From NCBI GenBank assembly GCA_014382295.1, contig JACNJZ010000032.1, forward strand, positions 1-36,517: 36,517 nucleotides of DNA, written 5' to 3'. Source of the stretch: Candidatus Desulfobia pelagia (GTDB lineage Bacteria > Desulfobacterota > Desulfobulbia > Desulfobulbales > SURF-16). Of this stretch, positions 30,906-36,517 are shown piece by piece. A program made the position numbers and the translations under genes. The first letter of the stretch is position 1. Every line of letters begins with the position of its first letter. The notes under the pieces were generated by a model. The model searched no databases, had not been told where the DNA came from, and worked only from the letters and a program-made list of their open reading frames with translations.

Positions 30906-33368
30906 TTACCTCTTGATATTGATCAGATCGTTCAGCATCTCATCGGTTGTGGTGATGATCTTTGAGTTGGCCTGAAAGGCTCTCTGTACGGTAATCAGCT
31001 TCACAAACTCCGTTCCCAGGTCGACATTTGACTGTTCCAGGGCATTAGGAGCAATAGTTCCCAAGCCATTTGTCCCGGGGACCCCGCTCACTGGGGCGCC
31101 TGAGTCTGTTGTCTCCCTGTATACATTGCCGCCCTGCTTATGCAGTCCTGCGAGACTGGCAAAGTTTGCAAGAGCAACCTGGGCTTTCTTCAACACCTGA
31201 CCATTTGAGTAATTACCGGTAATTACACCTTCCGTGTCAACAGAAACTGACTGCAGGAATCCGGAAGCAAAGCCGTTTTGATCCTGAAAAATAGTCGTTG
31301 AGCTATTGGCATATTGCGTGCTGGACAAAGCCTCTGGAGAAAAGGAAGAACTGATCACATCTCCCTGCTGACTGCCATCCTCACCGCTGATATTAGGACT
31401 AAGAGTAAGGAACCCCGAGCCTGCACTTGGAGTAAAAGGTGCTGGAACTCCTGCATCATCCCAAGGATTTGCGCCACTGCTTACCAGAGAGGATATTGCC
31501 AGCTGACTCTGATAACCTGTGGTCGCCGCCTCATCAGCTATCCTGTCAGTAAGGACAAGACGACCGGCAAAATCTATCTCCGCATCACATTCAAATGTAT
31601 CCTCCAGCCACATAAGCAAATCCGATACTGTGCCGGTATTTGTTGATGTTACTGTTGTGCTAACGGTAAACACATTTTCACCCGCGGGCAAAAAAGGCGG
31701 AACATTAACAATGGCACCATCCCCTTTCGCTCCAACAAAGGTAAAGGTGGTTCCATCAGCAATAGCTACACCTGACGCATCAAAAACATTTGTCCAGGAC
31801 GTATTGGCGGTAACAACAGGAACGGACCCTCCAGCACTTAACCCCTGCCCCTGAGATAAAATTTTCAATTTTGGCGTGGTGATATTAAGAACAGTATCAC
31901 CATTGGTCCCAGTAGCACCAAACGGGTTTGCCAGATCATGGGTGCCAAAAAAAGGCTGATCTATCGTTCCATCAACTATTACTGATGTTACATGCATTCC
32001 ACTGTTTCCAGCAATGAGGTCAGTCATTTTTAACCGGCCAGATGCATCAATACTTGCCGAACACCCAAAATCATTTTCCAACTGGTTTAAAAAAACCTGG
32101 ACCTTTTCATCACTGTTAACCTGGTATGTTGACGCGACACGTGTTCCGTCATGGGCAAATCCTGAGATTGTAATAGTATCGCCTGAGGTCGAATCACCGG
32201 AAAGCTGCAAGCCACTCTGGTCATAAACATCGCGCCAATAAGTTTCTGCTGTTATATAATTGGCCCCAGCTCCATCACTGTCCAGGGCTCCAAGCTCACT
32301 GACAATTACCTGGCGAATATCTGTTACCGAACCATTATACTGCGCACCAAGACTTAGTCGTATCTGCTGATTAACGTCAGCTCCTGTGAAGTTAGCGTCA
32401 AAGCTGTAGTAAGACTCTGTATTTTCAAGAATAACCCTATTTTCGGACCTGGCCGGATTCACTTCTCCATCCGGTGGCACATCATACGCAGTAATTGCAC
32501 TTATATTACCAGAAGTATCAAACTGGATTATGCCATACAAGAGCGCTCCTGCCCCTGCATGCTCTTCATAATTATAGGTTGTGTCCGGGGCATAGATCTG
32601 CTGCTCAACGGCAGAGAGTGTTCTCATATCTTCCGAAGGATCGCATGTTACGAGAAACTCCCATTGGTTATCCTGAGTAGTTCGGTCGAAATAAATGGCA
32701 ATATCATGACTGGCACCTTTGGCATCATATACTTTAATCGAACTGGTATATTCATAAAGCTGGGGATTAATGGGAGCTGTTGGATTCACAGCTGCAGCAT
32801 TTGTTCCATTCCACGACTCAAACAACCGAACTTCAACCGATTCATTGTCCTCCCGGGAGTCAAGATTGGCAATTACTTCGACATCAAGTGTTTCAACAGG
32901 CGGTGTTGTCGTGTCAAGTCGAAGGTCGCCAATGGTACCAGCCCGCTCCTCAGTCTGCTGATCAATAGCCCAGCCCTGAACAAAATGTCCTGTAGGGTTG
33001 ACAAGAAAACCTTCCTGGTCAAACCGAAACTCACCAGCTCGTGTATACATATCAGACTCGGCACTTCCGGCTGCACGAAGCATGAAAAATCCTTGGCCAC
33101 CGATCGCCATATCCGTTGGCGTTGAAGATGTCTCAAAAGAACCCTGGGCGAAAAGGCCATCTACCGTGCTCATTGTCACACCACGACCTACCTGAGCAGA
33201 GCCCGATGCTGTTGAAATAGACTGGGCCAGAACGTCCTGAAATGTTGTCCGGCTTGCCTTGAATGACAACGTGTTTGTATTGGCCACATTATCCCCGAGA
33301 ACTGCCATTGCATCTCCCATTGTGCTGAGACCGCTGATACTTGAATAAAGTGAACTGGAAATAGCCAT
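30906..33368 (-). CDS. flgE: Flagellar hook protein FlgE, enlarged
   Basis: The protein has 820 residues, twice the size of Salmonella FlgE (about 400). The N-terminal D0/D1 start is MAISSSLYSSISGLSTMGDA, with GDNVANTNTLSFKASRTTF. The C-terminal D0 is LGTEFVKLITVQRAFQANSK. The extra length is in the surface-exposed middle, which holds two related modules at about 374-486 and 521-645 (YWRDVYDQSG and SWTNVFDASG; GRLKMTDLIA and GRLVLTDRIA). FlgE is exported by the flagellar secretion system and polymerises into the hook. A strong GGGAGG precedes the ATG. It follows flgD by 114 bases. Confidence 0.95.
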   Translation of the reverse strand: MAISSSLYSSISGLSTMGDAMAVLGDNVANTNTLSFKASRTTFQDVLAQSISTASGSAQVGRGVTMSTVDGLFAQGSFETSSTPTDMAIGGQGFFMLRAAGSAESDMYTRAGEFRFDQEGFLVNPTGHFVQGWAIDQQTEERAGTIGDLRLDTTTPPVETLDVEVIANLDSREDNESVEVRLFESWNGTNAAAVNPTAPINPQLYEYTSSIKVYDAKGASHDIAIYFDRTTQDNQWEFLVTCDPSEDMRTLSAVEQQIYAPDTTYNYEEHAGAGALLYGIIQFDTSGNISAITAYDVPPDGEVNPARSENRVILENTESYYSFDANFTGADVNQQIRLSLGAQYNGSVTDIRQVIVSELGALDSDGAGANYITAETYWRDVYDQSGLQLSGDSTSGDTITISGFAHDGTRVASTYQVNSDEKVQVFLNQLENDFGCSASIDASGRLKMTDLIAGNSGMHVTSVIVDGTIDQPFFGTHDLANPFGATGTNGDTVLNITTPKLKILSQGQGLSAGGSVPVVTANTSWTNVFDASGVAIADGTTFTFVGAKGDGAIVNVPPFLPAGENVFTVSTTVTSTNTGTVSDLLMWLEDTFECDAEIDFAGRLVLTDRIADEAATTGYQSQLAISSLVSSGANPWDDAGVPAPFTPSAGSGFLTLSPNISGEDGSQQGDVISSSFSPEALSSTQYANSSTTIFQDQNGFASGFLQSVSVDTEGVITGNYSNGQVLKKAQVALANFASLAGLHKQGGNVYRETTDSGAPVSGVPGTNGLGTIAPNALEQSNVDLGTEFVKLITVQRAFQANSKIITTTDEMLNDLINIKR

Positions 33369-33449
33369 CTATTTTCCTCCCTTGAATTAAAACTCAGAAT
33401 GTATAATGAGCGTTTTCGTTTTTTCTAATCTTGATAAACTCGTAAAAAA

Positions 33450-33466
33450 AGCCATTGCACTGCCAG
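33450..33466 (-). promoter_or_regulatory. Possible sigma-54 promoter before flgE
   Basis: On the minus strand CTGGCA-N6-TGGCT has GG and GC at the -24/-12 spacing, but the -12 block is TGGC, not TTGC. It also overlaps a short inverted repeat, so it could be chance. Confidence 0.35.
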
Positions 33467-33482
33467 TGCTGCCTCATAGAAA

Positions 33483-34151
33483 CTAATTAACGCCAACAAC
33501 TGCGCCGACATCTGTACTTATATAATTATCCATGACAAGTCGTGCTTTGCCGCTGTTAAAATCAAGCCCTGTCACCTTGCCAACCGTCTGATACTCAACA
33601 CCAATCTCCTGACCTGATATGTCATAAGCTTTCACCACATAGCCATATGCTCCGTCAGCAACATCTTCACCAAGAGAATCCTGACCATCCCAATCGAGGG
33701 TATACGTATCTGCCGACATTGATCCTAAATCCAGGGTGCGGACAAGATGCTGGCCGGAATCATAAATATCAACGACACAAGTATCTGCATTGTCCTCAAG
33801 GGTAAATTCACCAATTCCATGTTCCTCGCCATTAACCCCTATCTCATTGCCCAATATTCGGACATCCTTATCCAATAAGGTGAGAAGCTGCAGATTGTTC
33901 TGTGAAGTCTGGTAATCCAGCAGTGCTTCCATATTGTCAGCCATCTTCATAGTGGCTTCCATATTACTGAACTGGGCAAGCTGTGAAGCCATTTCATAAC
34001 TGTCCATTGGTTTCATCGGGTCCTGGTACTGAAGCTGAGTAATAAACAGGGTCATAAAATCCTGCCTATCAAGTTCGCTTTTCCCCACCGGCTCATACAA
34101 AGACGTTTCCTGAACCATCGGAATTGAAGTACTTACATTAGATACGGCCAT
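33483..34151 (-). CDS. flgD: Flagellar hook cap/scaffold FlgD
   Basis: The protein has 222 residues. LDRQDFMTLFITQLQYQDPM followed by YEMASQLAQFSNMEA is the FlgD N-terminal signature. A FlgD Ig-like/tudor region follows (VVDIYDSGQHLVRTLDLG, YGYVVKAYDISGQEIGV). It caps the growing hook so that FlgE subunits can assemble. It lies between fliK and flgE. Confidence 0.94.
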   Translation of the reverse strand: MAVSNVSTSIPMVQETSLYEPVGKSELDRQDFMTLFITQLQYQDPMKPMDSYEMASQLAQFSNMEATMKMADNMEALLDYQTSQNNLQLLTLLDKDVRILGNEIGVNGEEHGIGEFTLEDNADTCVVDIYDSGQHLVRTLDLGSMSADTYTLDWDGQDSLGEDVADGAYGYVVKAYDISGQEIGVEYQTVGKVTGLDFNSGKARLVMDNYISTDVGAVVGVN

Positions 34152-34216
34152 TTCTTTATCCTCGTGAATGAATATCTTTAATAATTATCGAAAAGTTCTA
34201 TTCTGCAGGAGCACAA

Positions 34217-36211
34217 TTAGACGAACAGGTTTAATGCGCCCTCTCTGCCACCATTCTCGTGCATATTACCCCGTAGATAGTATACATCATCCGACAGTTC
34301 ACCCGAGGCTTCCCCTTGGTGCCTCATTGTGCTGCCGGACATCATAAAACGACGCCATTCATTATCGAAATCATCTTGCTGACCAACAGACACATTGCAC
34401 TCACCAAGTGAAAACCCCTTCTGCTCCATATTTTGCCGAAATTGCTCCATATTACTTTCCAGCATTTCCTTAACCCTGCTGTTTTCCATATTAAAAGTGA
34501 TTGATATCTGATCATCTTTAACAATCATATCGACCTTCACTTCACCAAGTTCCTGGGGATACAGCCGCAACACCAGATGATGCTCCTGATTTCGAATGCC
34601 ATGCATAACAGCCGCTGAAATCTGCTGGGACACTTGAAGTTGAAGCTGCTGCGGGGTCCGGGGAATTGTATGACTCTCCTGGGCGCTGGCTATTTCCAGA
34701 GTGCCTGGAAGAACATCGGACGCCAGGGGAAACGTACTGAAAGCAGTGCCTGCATCATTTCGCGAAGGAATCGGGTTCTGCCTATTGGTGAGACTTTCAA
34801 ATGAAGATCTTGAAAAATACTCAGCAACGGAAATTGTTTTCCCTTCAAACAGCAACGGCTGCATAGCCTGCAGCTCTTCGTCAATTCCCCTGTTCTCAGC
34901 AAACATCTCGTCATTGAATCTTTTCGAAGAAACATTGAATGGAACAGTCTGGCCGATTGGATAAAAATGGTCGTCCAAGGATTTATTGACATAAAAATCC
35001 TCAACAACTGATTCAACCTGTCCTGCCGTCATCGCCCTCTGAAACACAGGTTGATCTTCTTCAATACCCGTACTTCCCTCAAGAATCATCTCCTCGGTAA
35101 ACCTTTTCCCGGCAAGTTCGACAGCATCCTGCATTTCACGGAATACAGCAGTGAGAGATTGCTGTATGACCGGAGTCCAGCCAACACTTTCGTCACTGAA
35201 TTTTGTCTGGGAAAGAACCTGCTCCAGTTCTTTCAGGAAAGCAGTAAACTGAGGTTGTGGTCTATTCTGGCTGACATCTGTTATAGCCTTGGCCAGCATA
35301 TCCTGAAGTCTTTCGAAGGAAAGATCGAAACCCTTCCTGTCTTCACCAAAAATATTTTCCAGGTATCTTTCCGGAAATAGTGCTGTTTGCAAACTTTGGC
35401 GTACTCCGGCCTGAGCCAGAATATTTTGCAGCTGTTCTAATTCCCAGTCCGTGAGTTGAATATTTTCCAGTTCACCACCCGGAGTTATCTGCTGTAACCC
35501 CTCAAGAAGCAAAATCAGATCTAGCTTTCCTTCACTTTTTACTGCATGCTGAGTTATTTCCGCCAACTCCTCAGAATTGAAACCCATTTTAGCGAGCAAC
35601 GTTTCAAGGAGAGGCAATTCCGTTTCCGGAACGGTTATCTCGGGGACATCCTGCATAGTAGTAAAGTGCTGCTCTAAAACACCTAAAAACTCAGGCAGAT
35701 TCAGCTCTCCTCCCTGCGCGGCCATTTGCTGCTGAAGAAGAGACATTTCGGATTCCGCCATACCAGCTGCAGCAGCCAATTTATGAAGAGCTGAAGGATC
35801 CGGAAGCACAGCTACCCACTCCCCCGGAGCGATATCCTTCTGAGTTGCCGTCTTCTGCAAATCATCCATAAATTGCCCCAACACATTTGCCACTGATTGC
35901 CGGGAAATTTCAGGTCCTTGTTGAATCTGCTGCTCAGGATTGACTATTATGGATGGAATTAAAAAAGAGAATACATCTTTTGCTTTCTCAACATGATCCT
36001 CTTGGCCCACAAGATTACGTGCAACATCATCAGAATCAGATTTTTTCGAGGTCTGCACTCCAAACGTATCTTTTCCTTGAATCCTTTTCTGCTCAAGCTG
36101 TCGATCAAAGTGGTCAGCGAAAGTTACATCATGCAGATTTTGCCGACGTGAAGAATCAAAATCTATATCGGGTGTTACTCTCTGGATGACCGGATGAATC
36201 ATGGGTGTCAC
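34217..36211 (-). CDS. fliK: Flagellar hook-length control protein FliK
   Basis: The protein has 664 residues, longer than Salmonella FliK (405). The C-terminal Flg_hook domain is clear: LVLRLYPQELGEVKVDMIV and EQFRQNMEQKGFSLGECNVS. The N-terminal 500 residues are rich in Gln and Glu and form the poorly conserved ruler. The long ruler fits a long hook, or reflects the large FlgE. The start is GTG at 36211 with GGGAG upstream. It leads the fliK-flgD-flgE group. Confidence 0.9.
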   Translation of the reverse strand: MTPMIHPVIQRVTPDIDFDSSRRQNLHDVTFADHFDRQLEQKRIQGKDTFGVQTSKKSDSDDVARNLVGQEDHVEKAKDVFSFLIPSIIVNPEQQIQQGPEISRQSVANVLGQFMDDLQKTATQKDIAPGEWVAVLPDPSALHKLAAAAGMAESEMSLLQQQMAAQGGELNLPEFLGVLEQHFTTMQDVPEITVPETELPLLETLLAKMGFNSEELAEITQHAVKSEGKLDLILLLEGLQQITPGGELENIQLTDWELEQLQNILAQAGVRQSLQTALFPERYLENIFGEDRKGFDLSFERLQDMLAKAITDVSQNRPQPQFTAFLKELEQVLSQTKFSDESVGWTPVIQQSLTAVFREMQDAVELAGKRFTEEMILEGSTGIEEDQPVFQRAMTAGQVESVVEDFYVNKSLDDHFYPIGQTVPFNVSSKRFNDEMFAENRGIDEELQAMQPLLFEGKTISVAEYFSRSSFESLTNRQNPIPSRNDAGTAFSTFPLASDVLPGTLEIASAQESHTIPRTPQQLQLQVSQQISAAVMHGIRNQEHHLVLRLYPQELGEVKVDMIVKDDQISITFNMENSRVKEMLESNMEQFRQNMEQKGFSLGECNVSVGQQDDFDNEWRRFMMSGSTMRHQGEASGELSDDVYYLRGNMHENGGREGALNLFV

Positions 36212-36283
36212 GGATCTTTCTCCCTGTTGGAAATATAAAAACTGTTCTGCTCATATTTTACGCAAGAGCATATCAGTTCTATT

Positions 36284-36300
36284 AGCAATCAAAATGCCAA
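36284..36300 (-). promoter_or_regulatory. Sigma-54 promoter upstream of fliK
   Basis: On the minus strand TTGGCATTTTGATTGCT matches the YTGGCAC-N5-TTGCW consensus in both blocks and in spacing (GG and GC 10 bases apart). It lies 73 bases before the fliK GTG. Sigma-54 control of hook genes is known in many flagellated bacteria. Confidence 0.75.
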
Positions 36301-36351
36301 CACTCTTCAAAAAAAAACCAATCAGGATTTAAAAACAAAATAGTCGCAACA

Positions 36352-36380
36352 TTAGACAGTTAAACAAATTTTCTTATGAT
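36352..36380 (+). promoter_or_regulatory. Outward sigma-70-like promoter at right edge
   Basis: TTAGAC, a 17-base gap and TATGAT read toward the right edge. Transcription would start near 36387. The rest of 36212-36517 holds no ORF with a credible start that I can support, so the target gene or RNA lies mainly outside the window. Confidence 0.5.
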
Positions 36381-36517
36381 AATATTGTTCACAACAAGAG
36401 AAGCATACGGGGAAAAATCAGGATAAAAAGATTCTGGCAGGCAAGATTTTCCTTGTTCGATTCAGAAAAGAAATATCTTGCTCAGAAAATTTACTATTGG
36501 GGAAGCATAAAACTGTT

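Noticed and set aside
32559-33125. Plus-strand ORF of 188 residues inside flgE
   Set aside because: It is antisense to FlgE and has no protein-like features.
36378-36517. Possible gene start at the right edge
   Set aside because: The ATG near 36376 reaches a stop after 16 codons, and the other open frames have no ATG or GTG start in place.
1-36517. Defence, toxin-antitoxin, prophage, integron or secondary-metabolite cluster
   Set aside because: Every sizeable gene has a core or flagellar assignment, apart from one small P-loop ATPase; I saw no integrase, transposase, toxin or synthase motif.
1-36517. tRNA or rRNA genes
   Set aside because: I saw no cloverleaf-like segments or rRNA motifs in the intergenic gaps, although I could not run a dedicated search.

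Overview
The window is a dense stretch of bacterial core genome with one accessory-looking gene and several repeat families. Moderate GC, operons packed on one strand and the gene set point to a strictly or facultatively anaerobic Desulfobacterota (deltaproteobacterial) organism, possibly near Desulfobulbales. The clues are a CooC-type maturation ATPase for carbon monoxide dehydrogenase, a zinc-independent FolE2, a stand-alone IMP cyclohydrolase, a PF09936-type SPOUT methyltransferase beside trmD, and a TIGR03960 radical SAM protein next to rng-rplU-rpmA. The taxonomic call is inference from gene content; no marker was searched.

Layout. 1-3402 (minus): IMP cyclohydrolase, purN, pyrR and a histidine kinase that runs off the left edge. 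The ORF track missed the kinase, but it is open for 451 codons. 3494-5868: an Hsp15-like S4 protein (minus) is divergent from folE2, a secreted DUF4920 protein and a PepSY-type membrane protein (plus). 5863-17694 (minus): a TPR lipoprotein, a LolB-like lipoprotein, the radical SAM protein and rng feed toward rplU-rpmA-obgE-proB-proA-nadD, which has its own promoter. 17813-29673 (minus): ileS-lspA, fabD, ffh, rpsP-khpA-rimM-trmD-SPOUT MTase-rplS, then a terminator, rnhB-yraN-pdxA and a small P-loop ATPase. 30028-30789 (plus): an isolated cooC with a near-consensus promoter and a palindrome at its start site. 30906-36211 (minus): fliK-flgD-flgE, with a sigma-54-type promoter before fliK. The last 306 bases hold regulatory sequence and no gene that I can support.

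How the genes work together. The central blocks combine ribosome parts, ribosome assembly factors and rRNA/tRNA modification (L21, L27, ObgE, RNase G, S16, RimM, KhpA, TrmD, L19), protein export and membrane targeting (Ffh, LspA), and housekeeping synthesis of purines, proline, NAD, pyridoxal phosphate and fatty acids. The right end builds the flagellar hook: FliK sets its length, FlgD is its cap and FlgE its subunit. CooC would insert nickel into a CO dehydrogenase encoded elsewhere.

I found no wholly new multi-gene system. The least explained material is between genes. There are two elements with terminal inverted repeats that share a 16-base core, two hairpin elements built on a 9-base CTTCGTGNN period, and four separate arrays of 7-base tandem repeats, one of which encodes the hydrophobic core of a lipoprotein signal peptide. 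Other points are an enlarged FlgE with an internally duplicated module, the operator-like palindrome at cooC, and the split PurH.
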